A DNA stretch of 64,000 nt from Burkholderiales bacterium JOSHI_001 (GCA_000244995.1 CM001438.1:5498096-5562095); one strand, 5' to 3'. Shown: positions 1-9,370, numbered from the stretch's first letter. A program made the numbers and translations. Notes: generated by a model from the sequence alone, not told the origin.

Positions 1-36
1 CTCGGCGCTGCGCTCGATGGATTCTTCGTATTTCAC
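1..36 (-). CDS. Possible 5' end of a diguanylate-cyclase-like gene (partial)
   Basis: Only 12 codons lie in the window. Reading leftward from a GTG at 36 gives MKYEESIERSAE, open to the window edge, with a weak AGAGG about 11 nt upstream. I recall similar openings in some burkholderial GGDEF proteins, but the fragment is far too short to prove that. From 37 to 248 I see no gene; the stretch holds an inverted repeat CCAGGGA/TCCCTGG (70-76 and 94-100) and presumably promoters for the divergent genes on either side. Confidence 0.35.
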   Translation of the reverse strand, partial: MKYEESIERSAE

Positions 37-248
37 GCTTTTTAAGCCTCTGCCTTGCGCCCGACCCTTCCAGGGATTCAGGCGGCTCCAGGCTCCCTGG
101 GGCTTTCGGTTCCACCACCGGTACTTTTTTGTTGTGGCGGCTGGCGACGGCGGCGGCGGGCCGTTCTTCAACAGAACAACCCGCTACAACCAAGCCAGCG
201 GGTGAGTATCTACACTGCGCGCCTGTTGCCAATGGGGGAGACGCGCAA

Positions 249-854
249 ATGAGCCGGCTGGTCGAGTATTACTTCGCGCCGAATTCACCTTGGACCTACC
301 TGGGCCACCAACGCCTGTGGGACATGGCCCGCGCTGCGGGCGCACGCATCGAGGTGCTGCCGGTGGACCTGGGCGGCAAGGTGTTCCCCATCTCGGGCGG
401 GCTGCCGCTGGCCAAGCGCGCGCCGCAACGCCAGGCCTACCGGCTGGTGGAGCTGAAGCGCTTCTCGCAGTGGCTGGGCGTGCCGCTGAACCTGCAGCCC
501 GACTACTTCCCGGTGAACCCGGACGACGCCTCGCGACTGACCATCGCGGTGCAGTTGCACGACGGTGCCGACGCTGCCATGCGCCTGGGTGGTGCGCTGC
601 TGGCCGCGGTGTGGGTGCAACAGCGCAACATCGCCGACGAAGCCACGCTGGCCGCGCTGCTGGCCGAACAAGGCTTCCCCGAGGCGCGGCTGGAACAGGC
701 GCACTCGCAGCGGGTGCACGACGCCTTCGAAACCTACACCGCGCGGGCCATTGACGCCGGCGTGTTCGGCGCCCCGACCTACGTGGTGGAAGGCGAACTG
801 TTCTGGGGCCAGGACCGGCTGGATTTCCTCAAGCGCCGGCTGGCACAGCCATGA
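249..854 (+). CDS. 2-hydroxychromene-2-carboxylate isomerase family protein (DsbA-like fold)
   Basis: 201 residues. The protein opens with [13 protein letters not shown], the (D/F)-x-x-S-P-x-(T/A)-Y motif of the HCCA isomerase branch of the thioredoxin/DsbA superfamily, and ends with [22 protein letters not shown], whose cis-proline region (GAPTYVV) and WGQDRL are also typical. Family members use glutathione to isomerise ring-cleavage products in naphthalene-type catabolism, but many chromosomal copies have unknown substrates. The ATG at 249 has GGGGGAG (234-240) in front, and the family motif starts within ten residues, so longer in-frame starts are unlikely. The stop overlaps the next ORF by four bases, indicating co-translation. 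No ring-cleavage genes are nearby, so the true substrate is open. Confidence 0.85.
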   Translation: MSRLVEYYFAPNSPWTYLGHQRLWDMARAAGARIEVLPVDLGGKVFPISGGLPLAKRAPQRQAYRLVELKRFSQWLGVPLNLQPDYFPVNPDDASRLTIAVQLHDGADAAMRLGGALLAAVWVQQRNIADEATLAALLAEQGFPEARLEQAHSQRVHDAFETYTARAIDAGVFGAPTYVVEGELFWGQDRLDFLKRRLAQP

Positions 855-1723
855 AGGCCCTGGCCGCCCTGCTGGCCGCGTTCACCGCAGCGGCCACCGC
901 CGCGCCCTACGACGGCCCCCTGTTTGACGCCCACCTGCACTACAACGACGAGGCCTGCACGGCGAACGCCGCCTGCCCGCACCCGCTGCCCGACGTGCTG
1001 GGGCGCATGCAAAAAAGCGGCGTGCGCGCCATCGTGGCCAACAGCCGCCCGAACGACGGCACCAAAAACCTGGCCAGCGCCACCGAAGCCACCCGCGCCG
1101 CAGGCGTCACCGTGGTGCCCTTCGTGCGCCTGTACCGCAACCGCGACGACTACAGCACCTGGTTCGCCGACGAGAGCATCCACGCCATGGTGCTGGCCGA
1201 ACTGGCCGCGGGCACGCCGGCCGGGCCCTACCGCGGCCTGGGGGAGTTCCACCTGTACGACAGCGCCAACGCCGATGGCCCGGTGGCCGTGAAGCTGATG
1301 CGCCTGGCCGCCGAGCGCGGCCTGGTGGTGCTGGCCCATGTGGACGACGTGGCGGTGGACAAGCTGATGGGCCACGCCCCAAAAGCGAAGCTGGTGTGGG
1401 CCCACACCGGCATTGGCGGCGCGCCCGTGGCGCGGGTGCGCGACCTGATGCGCCGCCATCCCACGCTGATGGGCGAGCTGAGCTACCGGCCCGGCCTCAC
1501 CACCGAGGGCGGGCGCCTGGCGCCCGAGTGGAAGGTGCTGCTGACTGAACATCCCGACCGTTTCCTGGTCGGCTCGGACACCTGGGTCAACCAGCGCTGG
1601 CAATACTACGAAAGCCTGATGACCGAAGCCCGCCAGTGGCTGGGCGACCTGCCGCCGGCCGTGGCCCGGCGCATCGGCTGGGACAACGGCGCCGCGCTGT
1701 ACGGCCTGCCCGCGCCGCGCTGA
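851..1723 (+). CDS. Secreted amidohydrolase-family (TIM-barrel) protein
   Basis: 290 residues starting at an ATG that overlaps the upstream stop (ATGA). Residues 1-18 ([18 protein letters not shown]) look like a signal peptide, so the enzyme is probably periplasmic. The mature part begins [10 protein letters not shown], the HxH metal motif of amidohydrolase 2 (PF04909) enzymes; later landmarks are [18 protein letters not shown] and [13 protein letters not shown], matching the barrel-strand His and Asp ligands. This superfamily hydrolyses or decarboxylates many substrates, and the sequence does not tell which. A strong hairpin terminator lies 9 bases after the stop, closing a two-gene unit with the isomerase. 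Confidence 0.8.
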   Translation: MKALAALLAAFTAAATAAPYDGPLFDAHLHYNDEACTANAACPHPLPDVLGRMQKSGVRAIVANSRPNDGTKNLASATEATRAAGVTVVPFVRLYRNRDDYSTWFADESIHAMVLAELAAGTPAGPYRGLGEFHLYDSANADGPVAVKLMRLAAERGLVVLAHVDDVAVDKLMGHAPKAKLVWAHTGIGGAPVARVRDLMRRHPTLMGELSYRPGLTTEGGRLAPEWKVLLTEHPDRFLVGSDTWVNQRWQYYESLMTEARQWLGDLPPAVARRIGWDNGAALYGLPAPR

Positions 1724-1732
1724 GCGTCCGGA

Positions 1733-1760
1733 AAAAAGGCAAGCATAAGCTTGCCTTTTT
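1733..1760. terminator. Strong A/T-flanked hairpin terminator
   Basis: A perfect 12-bp stem (AAAAAGGCAAGC, 1733-1744; GCTTGCCTTTTT, 1749-1760) with an ATAA loop. A-run and T-run arms let it work on both strands. It ends the isomerase/amidohydrolase transcript and sits only 7 bases before the first possible arsR start, so arsR must have its own very short leader. Confidence 0.85.
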
Positions 1761-1767
1761 GCCAATC

Positions 1768-1787
1768 ATGCAATCAAAATATTGCAT
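1768..1787. promoter_or_regulatory. Inverted repeat over the arsR start (candidate operator)
   Basis: ATGCAAT, a 6-bp spacer, then ATTGCAT: a perfect 7-bp dyad in a locally AT-rich patch, squeezed between the terminator and the ArsR-DinB coding region and overlapping both candidate start codons. ArsR-family repressors usually bind such dyads in their own promoters, so autoregulation is the natural reading, but no binding data are available. Confidence 0.5.
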
Positions 1788-2685
1788 GACCGACGACGAA
1801 CTGGACCGCCTGCTGCGCGCGCTGGCCGACCGCACCCGCCGCGCGCTGATCGGGCGCCTGGCCGCCCAGCCCGGCGCCACGCTGAGCGCGCTGGCCGAGG
1901 GCGCGCCCTGCAGCCGCCAGGCGGTGTCGCAGCACCTGGCGCTGCTGGAAGCCGCCGGCCTGTTGCACACGCAGTGGCTGGGCCGCGAGAAACTCCACCA
2001 CCTGGACCCCGCGCCGCTGGCCGCATTGCCCGGCCCCTGGCTGGACCCCGAGCGCTTTGCCGCCGCGCAGGCCGCGCTGGCGCAGGCCCGCAAGCGGCCT
2101 GCCATGGCGGTGCTGCCTCCGCGCGCCGATGCCATCACCCGCGCGCTGCTGCAGGCCCCCCCAGGCCCGCCGGCCGCCGCGCGGGTGGCCAGCCTGGCGC
2201 AAGCCATGGCGCTGCAAGCCTGGCTGGCCGGCACCGCCTGCGCCCTGACCAACCTGGGCCAGGCCCTGAAGGAACAAGGCGACGCTGGCCATCGCCGCGC
2301 CTACGCCAAACCCGCCGACGGCAGTTTCTCGATCGTGGAACACCTCTGGCACCTGGCCGACGTGGAAGAAGCCGGCTGGGCGCTGCGCTTTTCGCGCCTG
2401 CGGGACGAGAAGCGGCCGGCGCTGGCCGGCGTGGACGGCGACCTGCTGGCCGTGCAGCAGCGCTACCAGCAGCGGCCCTGGCGGGGCGCACTGCGACGCT
2501 TCGGCGCCCAGCGCAAGCGCGCCCTGGCCGCACTCAGCGCGCTGCTGGCCCACGGCGAGGCGGCGCTGGCCCGGCCTGCGCGCTTCGATGGCCGGCACGT
2601 GGACCTGGGCGAACTGCTGGCCGCCATGCAGGCCCATGACCTGGAACACCGGGCCGCCCTGGCCCAGTTGTGGAGCACACCATGA
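1786..2685 (+). CDS. ArsR-family HTH regulator fused to a DinB-like domain
   Basis: 299 residues from the ATG at 1786; an alternative in-frame ATG at 1768 adds MQSKYC. Neither has a Shine-Dalgarno sequence and the terminator lies just upstream, so the mRNA may be leaderless. Residues 1-85 are an ArsR winged helix (DRLLRALADRTRRALIGRL, then SRQAVSQHLALLEAAGLL). Residues about 175-298 look like a DinB/YfiT-type four-helix bundle: FSIVEHLWHLADVEEAGWA near its start and MQAHDLEHRAALAQL near its end give three spaced histidines, as in metal-binding DinB proteins. The regulator may therefore sense a metal or thiol ligand through its own effector domain. The gene overlaps the next ORF by ATGA. The HTH is confident; the DinB assignment is from motif spacing only. 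Confidence 0.75.
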   Translation: MTDDELDRLLRALADRTRRALIGRLAAQPGATLSALAEGAPCSRQAVSQHLALLEAAGLLHTQWLGREKLHHLDPAPLAALPGPWLDPERFAAAQAALAQARKRPAMAVLPPRADAITRALLQAPPGPPAAARVASLAQAMALQAWLAGTACALTNLGQALKEQGDAGHRRAYAKPADGSFSIVEHLWHLADVEEAGWALRFSRLRDEKRPALAGVDGDLLAVQQRYQQRPWRGALRRFGAQRKRALAALSALLAHGEAALARPARFDGRHVDLGELLAAMQAHDLEHRAALAQLWSTP

Positions 2686-3548
2686 GCGCAAACGACCTGG
2701 CCGCCACGCTGGCCCGCCTTCAAGATGACCATGCCGGCGCGCCCGCTGTCGCGGCCCAGGCCTTGAACGACCTGGCGGCAGAACTGCGCGCCGACGACAC
2801 CGGCGCCGACGCCCTGCGCCTGGCCGAGCACGTGATGCTGGGCCACTGCGGCGATGCGGGTGCGTTGCGGTGCTGGCTGGCCCGGCTGCCCACGGGTCTG
2901 GCCGACCGGCCGCCCACCGCCGCCGCGGTGCAGCGCGCAAGCTGGGCCGCCGCGCAACTGGACCGGGGCCCCGCCACCGCGCCGCCGCTGCCGCAGCGCT
3001 GGCGCGCGCTGCAGAGCGTGGCGCTGGCCTGGGTGGCGCGCGGCGAGTGTGATCGTGCCGCTCAGGTTCTGGCCGACGAAGAACGCGCAGCCGCGGCCGA
3101 GCCCGAAGCAGCGGCCCTTCAGCCCCTGGCCGCCAGCGCCAACAACCTGGCGCTGCACCTGCGCGAAGCACCAGACCGCAGCACAGCGCACACCGCCTTG
3201 ATGCTGCAGGCCGCCGCCACGTCAGCGCGGCTGTGGGCCCGTGCAGGGACCTGGCTGAGCGTGGAGCGCGCCGAGTACCAACTGGCGCTGTGCCATGCCG
3301 CTGCGGGCCGGCCAGGGCCTTCGCTGGGCCATGCCCGTCAGTGCCTGGCCCTGTGCGAGCGCGAAGGTGCCGACGCAGCGGAGCGCTTTTTCGCCCACGA
3401 AGCGCTGTGGCATGCGCACCGTGCCGCGGCCGATGCCGCAGCCCAGCAGGCGGCCCACCAGGCCATGGTGGCGCTGCTGCCCCAGGTGCAGGACGCCGAC
3501 CTGCAGGCCTGGTGCGCTTCGGTGCTGCAGGGCCTGCCCAGCCCCTGA
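2682..3548 (+). CDS. Hypothetical alpha-helical (TPR-like) protein
   Basis: 288 residues, starting at the ATG that overlaps the ArsR-DinB stop; this is preferred over an ATG at 2670. The sequence is almost all Ala/Leu/Arg-rich helices, with pairs spaced like TPR repeats in the second half (for example LALCHAAAGRPGPSLGHARQ). There is no signal peptide or membrane segment. I do not recognise a named family. Tight coupling to the regulator suggests a shared function, such as a scaffold or a target of the regulator. Confidence 0.6.
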   Translation: MSANDLAATLARLQDDHAGAPAVAAQALNDLAAELRADDTGADALRLAEHVMLGHCGDAGALRCWLARLPTGLADRPPTAAAVQRASWAAAQLDRGPATAPPLPQRWRALQSVALAWVARGECDRAAQVLADEERAAAAEPEAAALQPLAASANNLALHLREAPDRSTAHTALMLQAAATSARLWARAGTWLSVERAEYQLALCHAAAGRPGPSLGHARQCLALCEREGADAAERFFAHEALWHAHRAAADAAAQQAAHQAMVALLPQVQDADLQAWCASVLQGLPSP

Positions 3549-3568
3549 ACTGCAAACCCGTCAGGCAA

Positions 3569-3594
3569 TAAAAAACCGGCCACATGGGCCGGTT
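3569..3594 (-). terminator. Rho-independent terminator of the SWIB-protein gene
   Basis: On the minus strand an 8-bp stem AACCGGCC/GGCCGGTT with a 5-nt loop is followed by a run of six T. It lies about 50 bases past the SWIB gene stop and just after the convergent hypothetical gene. Confidence 0.8.
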
Positions 3595-3646
3595 GGCTCG
3601 GTCGCTGCGCCAAGGGCTCGAGCCCTGGCGCCGCGGCCAGCAGGGT

Positions 3647-4078
3647 TCACTTCAGGTGGCCGTTGATCAGCTTGGTCATCTCGAACATCGACACCTGGGC
3701 CTGCTTGAAGATTTCCTTCAGCTTGGCGTCGGCATTGATCATGGTCTTCTTGACCTTGTCCTGCAGACCGTTCTTCTTGATGTACTCCCACACCTTCTTG
3801 GTGACCTCGGTCCGCGGCATCGGCTTTTCGCCGATGACTGCGGCCAGCGCGGCGCTGGGGGTCATGGCCTTCATGAAGGCCGCGTTCGGCGTGCGCTTCT
3901 TTGCCGGTGCCTTCTTGGCTGCCGCCTTCTTGGCGGGAGCAGCCTTCTTGGCCGGCGCGGCCTTCTTGGCGGGAGCGGCCTTCTTGGCCGGGGCCTTCTT
4001 CGCGGGCGCGGCCTTCTTGGCCGGCGCCGCCTTCTTCGCCGCCGCCTTCTTGGCGGGAGCCTTCTTCGCAGTTGCCAT
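3647..4078 (-). CDS. SWIB/MDM2-domain protein with histone H1-like Lys/Ala tail
   Basis: 143 residues. Positions 1-62 are repeats of AKKA/PAKKA, like the C-terminal tails of eukaryotic H1 and bacterial H1-like nucleoid proteins. Residues about 66-141 form a SWIB domain (LAAVIGEKPMPRTEVTKKVW, then VSMFEMTKLINGHLK). SWIB domains in eukaryotes belong to chromatin remodelling complexes; in Chlamydia and Burkholderiales, small SWIB proteins occur with or without the basic tail. It is likely an abundant DNA-binding nucleoid protein. The ATG has GGAG nine bases upstream, and a good terminator follows. The repetitive tail makes its length prone to change by slippage. Confidence 0.9.
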   Translation of the reverse strand: MATAKKAPAKKAAAKKAAPAKKAAPAKKAPAKKAAPAKKAAPAKKAAPAKKAAAKKAPAKKRTPNAAFMKAMTPSAALAAVIGEKPMPRTEVTKKVWEYIKKNGLQDKVKKTMINADAKLKEIFKQAQVSMFEMTKLINGHLK

Positions 4079-4354
4079 TTCGAATTACTCCATCAAGTGA
4101 GTTGTTGATGTGCCGGAATCCGGGCGGCGGCACATGGCCAAACGCTTCTCTCTTGATTCCTGCGCCCGCAATGGTACTGCCCTCTACGCACAGTGAGAAG
4201 CGGTTTTCCCTCGTGGAGCGCACTTTCTTCCCTCGTAAAACGCGCTTTTGTCGCCCGCAGGCATCACATTGGCACGCAGCACTCGCACCGTGCGCGAGAC
4301 AACCCGGCTTGCGGCGGGAGCGCGGCACGCTGCCTCGGCGCTATGCTCATGGCC

Positions 4355-4714
4355 ATGAAACTCATCGTTCGTTGGCTCTTGCTGGCCGCCGCCCTGCTGC
4401 TGGTGGCGCACCTGTACCCCGGGGTCACGGTCAGGAGCTTCGGCTCGGCCATGGTGGCGGCGCTGGTGCTGGGCCTGTTGAACACCTTGGTCCGGCCGCT
4501 GCTGGTGCTGCTGACGCTGCCGGTGACGCTGGTCACCTTGGGGCTGTTCCTGTTCGTGATCAACGCGCTGATGTTCTGGGCCGCCGCCAGCCTGCTGGAC
4601 GGACTGGAGGTCACGGGCTTCGCCGCGGCGCTGATCGGTTCGGTGATCTACAGCCTGTGCAGCATGGTGATCGACGTGGCCATCGAGCGGCTGTTCAGCC
4701 GCTCGGATTCCTGA
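4355..4714 (+). CDS. Small membrane protein, phage-holin-4-superfamily (PF04020-like)
   Basis: 119 residues from MKLIVRWLLLAAALLLVAHL; ATGs at 4343 and 4349 are also possible and no clear Shine-Dalgarno sequence decides. Four hydrophobic segments (about 4-20, 30-48, 55-80 and 88-110) and the conserved GLLNTLVRPLL and GLFLFVINALMFW stretches match the widespread phage_holin_4_2 / YvlD family. Despite the family name, this is an ordinary chromosomal inner-membrane protein of unknown role; no phage genes are near. Its last 28 bases, including the stop, are duplicated just downstream. Confidence 0.8.
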   Translation: MKLIVRWLLLAAALLLVAHLYPGVTVRSFGSAMVAALVLGLLNTLVRPLLVLLTLPVTLVTLGLFLFVINALMFWAAASLLDGLEVTGFAAALIGSVIYSLCSMVIDVAIERLFSRSDS

Positions 4715-4748
4715 CCGGCAGCGGCTGTTCAACCGCTCGGACGCCTGA
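4687..4748 (+). repeat. Imperfect 28-bp tandem duplication across the stop codon
   Basis: Positions 4687-4714 (end of the membrane-protein gene with its TGA) recur at 4721-4748 with three mismatches, 34 bases apart. The second copy is non-coding and lies just before the convergent BepA-like gene. It looks like a past slippage duplication. Confidence 0.75.
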
Positions 4749-4758
4749 GCCGCCGCCG

Positions 4759-6393
4759 CTATTCCTGCGGCTGCTGACGCTGCGGCCCGCGTGAATCGGC
4801 CATCAGCTGGCGCTGCTGCGCCAGCAGGTCTCGCAGCCGCGCGTCGATGACCGAGGCTTCGATGAAGTCGGCCTGCGTGCGCTGGCGCGCCAGGCGCTGG
4901 CCGGCCCGCAAGCGGTCGATGGCGCCGCCCAGGTCACCGATGGCCGCCCGCGATTCGGCTTCGGCGCGCACCGCGCGCAGCTTCAGCCCCAGGCGGTCGG
5001 CCACTTGCGACAGCGCGGTCCACGCGGCACTGTCCTTGCGGTGCTCGGCGGTCCAGGTTTGCAGGGCTTCGGCGCTGGCGCGCAACGCGGCATCGGCCGC
5101 CGCCTGGTCCGCGCCGGCGCTGGCCTGCCAGGCGAGTGCCGCCTGCGCGCGCTGCAGCTGGGCCGGCCGGGACTCGTCGTCGCGCAAGCGCGCCAGCCGG
5201 TCCATGGCCCGCGCGGCATCACCGCGCTGCAGCGCCACCTGCGCGCCCAGCAGCGCCAGCGCACGCTCAGCCGCGGCGTCTTCGCGGCTGATGCCCGAAC
5301 GCGGCAGGGCCCAGGCCGCCGCCCAGGCCCGCTCGGCGCGCGCGCTGTCGCGCAGCAGCGCGGAGGCCAGCGCACTGGCGTACAGGGCCGCCGCGCGCTC
5401 GTTGGGTCCCGCGCTGGCGGTGTTGCTGTCCAGGTCCTGCAGGCGCGCCAGGGCCTGGCTGGACGGGTCCATCAGCACGCGCGCACGGGCCTGCATCAGG
5501 CTGTGCCACAACAGCGGTCGCGGTGCAGTGCCGCTGGACGCGGCGCGCTGGCGCGCCTCGCCGATGCGTTCGGTGGTGAGCGGGTGGCTGCGCAGGTAGG
5601 GGTAGGCGCCGCTGTCGTTCAGACGGTTGGCGTGGTCCAGCTTCTCGAACATGGCGGCCATGCCGGCACCGGCAAAGCCCGCACCTTCCAGCACGGCCAG
5701 TCCCACCCGGTCGGCCTCGCGTTCCATGTCGCGCGAAAAATTCAGCTGCCCCTGCGCCGCCGCAGCCTGGCTGCCCATCACCGCGGCTTGCGCCACATCG
5801 GCGTTGTTGGCGCGGCTGGCCACCAGCATGCCCAGGATCATGGCCGCCATGGCCAGGTTGCCCTGGCGCGAGGCGCTGACCGAGCCCCGCGCGATGTGGC
5901 GTTGCGTGACGTGAGACAGCTCGTGCGCCAGCACCGACGCCAGTTCGTCGCGCGTGGCGGTCATCGCGATCAGGCCCAGGTGCACCCCCACGTAGCCGCC
6001 CGGCAAGGCGAAGGCGTTGACGCTGCGGTCGCGCACCAGAAAAGCTTCCCATGCGAACTGGGTGTCCACATCGGCGCCAATGTCGCCGCGCTGGCGCGCC
6101 GCGCTCACCAAGGGCGACCAGGTGGCCTGCAGGTAGTCCAGCAGCGGGGCGTCATCCATGTAGTCGGGGTCGCGCCGGATCTCGCGCATGATCTGCTCAC
6201 CCAGGCGCTTTTCGGCGCCCACCGACACATCGTCGGACACCGCCTCGCCCAAGGCCGGCAGGCGCACCGCCGAGGGTGGCGAGGCCGAAGGCGCCGCCTG
6301 TGCGTGCAGCGCCGGCGAGACCGGGAGCGCCAGTGCCCCCGCCAGGCACAGCGCCAGGGCGCGCGAGGGAAGCCGGGGGGCGACAGGTCTCAT
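4759..6393 (-). CDS. BepA/YfgC-like periplasmic M48 metalloprotease with TPR region
   Basis: 544 residues. A signal peptide covers about 1-32, ending near LHAQA. HELSH at residues 157-161 is the zinc HExxH motif and EREADRV near 224-230 supplies the third ligand; the [17 protein letters not shown] stretch is typical of M48C enzymes. From about 270 onward the chain is TPR-like helices. In E. coli BepA both chaperones LptD/BamA assembly and degrades stalled outer-membrane proteins. The start at 6393 is chosen because it opens directly into the signal peptide; an in-frame extension further upstream would run through the divergent moaC start. Only 43 bases separate the two start codons. Confidence 0.88.
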   Translation of the reverse strand: MRPVAPRLPSRALALCLAGALALPVSPALHAQAAPSASPPSAVRLPALGEAVSDDVSVGAEKRLGEQIMREIRRDPDYMDDAPLLDYLQATWSPLVSAARQRGDIGADVDTQFAWEAFLVRDRSVNAFALPGGYVGVHLGLIAMTATRDELASVLAHELSHVTQRHIARGSVSASRQGNLAMAAMILGMLVASRANNADVAQAAVMGSQAAAAQGQLNFSRDMEREADRVGLAVLEGAGFAGAGMAAMFEKLDHANRLNDSGAYPYLRSHPLTTERIGEARQRAASSGTAPRPLLWHSLMQARARVLMDPSSQALARLQDLDSNTASAGPNERAAALYASALASALLRDSARAERAWAAAWALPRSGISREDAAAERALALLGAQVALQRGDAARAMDRLARLRDDESRPAQLQRAQAALAWQASAGADQAAADAALRASAEALQTWTAEHRKDSAAWTALSQVADRLGLKLRAVRAEAESRAAIGDLGGAIDRLRAGQRLARQRTQADFIEASVIDARLRDLLAQQRQLMADSRGPQRQQPQE

Positions 6394-6436
6394 TCGCCTA
6401 TCATGGCACCGACCGGTTTCCCCCTTGTTTCCAGCC

Positions 6437-6931
<495 letters not shown>

Positions 6932-6945
6932 ACGCGGCGGCCCGC

Positions 6946-8733
6946 TCAGGGCCGCGTGAATTCGCGCCAGTCGTGGTGCTGCTGCGGCGCCTGGCACTGG
7001 AAGGCGCGCTCCACGCCATCGGGGCGCTCACAGTCGGCGAAGAACTCGTCGGCACCGGGGTTGCGAAATTCGCGCAGCCGCGCCGCGAGGTAGCGCGCGC
7101 GGTCCACGTCGCCGCGCTCGGCCAGCGCGCGCGACCAGGCCACCATCAGGCGCGTGTCCAGCAGGTGGTGCGGCGCCCGGCGCATGGCTAGGCGCTGGGC
7201 CGCGTCATCGGCGGGCTCGCCGGTGGTCAGGGCCGCGTAGTCGGCATGGTGGCCGAACAGCCAGCTGTGCTGGCCGCTGGACACGCGCTGGGCCAGCGGC
7301 GCGGGGTTGGCGGGGGGCGCGTAAATGACCACCACCGACATGTAGTCCACCACGGTCACCGCGGCCGCCAGCAGCATGGCCAGCCCCAGGGCCGTGCCCG
7401 CCGGCTCGAAGTGCATGGCCGGCGCGGCCGCCTCACGTTGCGGCGCTGGCGCTTCGGCCTGCGACGCCTGGCCCAAGGCAAACCCGAAGGCAAAGGCGGC
7501 GGGCAGCAGGAAGTACAGGTACCACAGGGGGTATTCAAGCAGGCTGTGCACCAGGATCAGCGCTACCACCATCCAGGCGCTGCGCGCAGCGATGCCAGCG
7601 TCACCCTCGGGGGGCCACACCCGCTGTCCGGCGCGCCACAGCGCCCAGCCCAGCAGGCCCACGGTGGCCAAGGCCAATGGCAGGCCCATTTCCACCGCCA
7701 GGTGCAGCGGAAGGTTGTGCACGTGGTCGAAGAAGGCCACCGGTCGGCCGGGGAATTCGGTCAGCGTCCAGGCCAGGTTGAATTCCCCAAAGCCCACGCC
7801 GCGCAGCGGCTGCTGCGCGATCAGCGCCAGCGTGTTGCTCCAGATGCCGAAGCGCGAGCTGGAGATGTCGCCGCGCCGCGGCGGCGTGGGCGCGGCCCCA
7901 CCGGCCACGGCGGCGGCTTCGGCCAGCGCTTCCCATTGCTGGAACAGCAACCAACCCACCCCGTACACCAACGGCGCGGCCAGCAGGGTGGCGCGGGCGG
8001 CGCGCGGCAGGCGCTTGTCCAGCGCGCCCCACAGCGCCAGCAGCGCCATGTCCAGGGCGCCTGTGCGTGAACCGGTGAGCACCACCGCGCCGGCCAGCAG
8101 GGGCACCAGCAGCACGGCGGTCAAGCGGTCCAGCCGGCCCAGCGCCTGAAGCGCCGCCAGCGCCACCAGCGACCACACCAGCAGGCTGGCCAGGTGGTTG
8201 GGCTGGCGCAGGTTGCCCACCGCCCGCCGCACCAGACCCGAAGCCGCCACCAGCGTGCCGTCGGTCCAGGCCGGCGCGAACACCTGCACGAAGGCCACCA
8301 TCGCACTCAACAGCCCGGCCACCAGCAAGGCAAACAGGAAGACCGAGAACACCTCGGCGGCGCGGTCCTCACGGGCCAGTGCCGCACCGGCATGCACCAC
8401 CGCACCGGCGCACACCAGCACCGCCAGATTGGCCAACGCCATCTCCGCCGGCAAGGCGCCTGCCAGCCAGGTGAACAGCACCGACACCCCCATCAGGCCC
8501 AGCGCCGCCAGCACCGGACCGCCCGCTCGCCAGGGCCGGGCCGATGACTGGCGGTACAAGGACAGCATCAGCACACTCACGCCCCACAGCGCCAGCGACA
8601 GGCACTGGTTCAACAGCGTGGGCGACGGTGGCAGGCTGGCGGCCAACAGGGGGGGAGCGGCCACCGCAGGCACCAGCACCCAGGCGGGCCAGGCGGTGGG
8701 GTCGACGTGAACAGCAGGGGTGAAAGCAGGCAT
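6946..8733 (-). CDS. PglL/PilO-type O-oligosaccharyltransferase (pilin glycosylation, Wzy_C)
   Basis: 595 residues, polytopic, with roughly 11-13 hydrophobic helices. The conserved O-antigen-ligase block is seen at NLRQPNHLASLLVWSLVAL and GVGFGEFNLAW, followed by FFDHVHNLPLHLAVEMG, whose His residues sit in the large periplasmic loop of Wzy_C ligases. HSLLEYPLWYLYFLLP is a PglL-family signature. Such enzymes move lipid-linked glycans onto serines of pilins and other proteins in the periplasm. It lies directly downstream of the pilin gene on the same strand, after the pilin terminator. The C-terminal soluble tail of about 100 residues is typical. Confidence 0.85.
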   Translation of the reverse strand: MPAFTPAVHVDPTAWPAWVLVPAVAAPPLLAASLPPSPTLLNQCLSLALWGVSVLMLSLYRQSSARPWRAGGPVLAALGLMGVSVLFTWLAGALPAEMALANLAVLVCAGAVVHAGAALAREDRAAEVFSVFLFALLVAGLLSAMVAFVQVFAPAWTDGTLVAASGLVRRAVGNLRQPNHLASLLVWSLVALAALQALGRLDRLTAVLLVPLLAGAVVLTGSRTGALDMALLALWGALDKRLPRAARATLLAAPLVYGVGWLLFQQWEALAEAAAVAGGAAPTPPRRGDISSSRFGIWSNTLALIAQQPLRGVGFGEFNLAWTLTEFPGRPVAFFDHVHNLPLHLAVEMGLPLALATVGLLGWALWRAGQRVWPPEGDAGIAARSAWMVVALILVHSLLEYPLWYLYFLLPAAFAFGFALGQASQAEAPAPQREAAAPAMHFEPAGTALGLAMLLAAAVTVVDYMSVVVIYAPPANPAPLAQRVSSGQHSWLFGHHADYAALTTGEPADDAAQRLAMRRAPHHLLDTRLMVAWSRALAERGDVDRARYLAARLREFRNPGADEFFADCERPDGVERAFQCQAPQQHHDWREFTRP

Positions 8734-8859
8734 GGGGGGCGGGGCACCGGGTCGGCAGGGAGATCCCGGTCATGGAACGGGCCGACGGCTGGCCCGTGCC
8801 AAACGCCGGCCCGGATTGTGGTGCATGTTCGGCCGCGTCCTGCTGGCGTTGCGCCCATG

Positions 8860-8883
8860 AAAAAAGGGCCCCGATGGGGCCCT
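8860..8883 (-). terminator. Terminator of the pilin gene
   Basis: Minus-strand stem AGGGCCCC/GGGGCCCT with a 3-nt loop followed by six T, about 30 bases after the pilin stop. It should give the pilin its own abundant transcript, with the ligase read by leakage or from another promoter. Confidence 0.85.
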
Positions 8884-8914
8884 CTTTGAGAAGCAGCACT
8901 AGGCTGCTGTCAGA

Positions 8915-9322
8915 TTACTGCTTGCACCAGCCCAGGGCCAGGCAGGAGCCGGTCTGGGTCCAGCGCAGCACGCCGTTGTCGATGGTGGGATCGGCCACGA
9001 AGGTCTTGCTGTCAACCTTGGCGTCACCGGTCACGGTCACGACGCCGTCGACCACGCCCAGGGACGTCACGTTGGCGGGCATGGTGGCCGGGGCGGCCGG
9101 GATGCCGTTGGTGCCCAGGTCGCAGTCAGCCTTCGGCAGCGGGGTGTTCATGCAGTCCACCACGGCCTTCTGGTACGACTCGGCCACCGACATCACGTTG
9201 GCGAAACGGGCCTTCTTCGTGTAGTCCTGGTAAGCCGGCAGGGCCACGGCGGCCAGGATGCCGATGATCGCCACGACGATCATCAGTTCGATCAGGGTGA
9301 AACCTTGTTGGACGCGCTTCAT
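8915..9322 (-). CDS. pilA: Type IV major pilin
   Basis: 135 residues. MKRVQQG is a 7-residue prepilin leader; cleavage before F8 gives the classical [20 protein letters not shown] helix with Glu5. CMNTP and CDLG plus a C-terminal [11 protein letters not shown] give cysteines for the D-region disulfide. Pilin subunits are processed by PilD and assembled by PilB/PilC at the inner membrane; none of those genes are here. AAGGAG lies 7 bases before the ATG. A sigma-54-type promoter precedes it, a strong terminator follows it, and a glycosylation ligase is next, so this pilin is probably glycosylated. Confidence 0.93.
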   Translation of the reverse strand: MKRVQQGFTLIELMIVVAIIGILAAVALPAYQDYTKKARFANVMSVAESYQKAVVDCMNTPLPKADCDLGTNGIPAAPATMPANVTSLGVVDGVVTVTGDAKVDSKTFVADPTIDNGVLRWTQTGSCLALGWCKQ

Positions 9323-9370
9323 GCTGTAACTCCTTGAGAGTGGGTTTGGGGTGGAAGACGGGTTCTTATT

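Noticed and set aside
4355-4714. Holin-like gene as a sign of prophage
   Set aside because: The family is a general membrane family despite its name, and no phage genes or att sites flank it.
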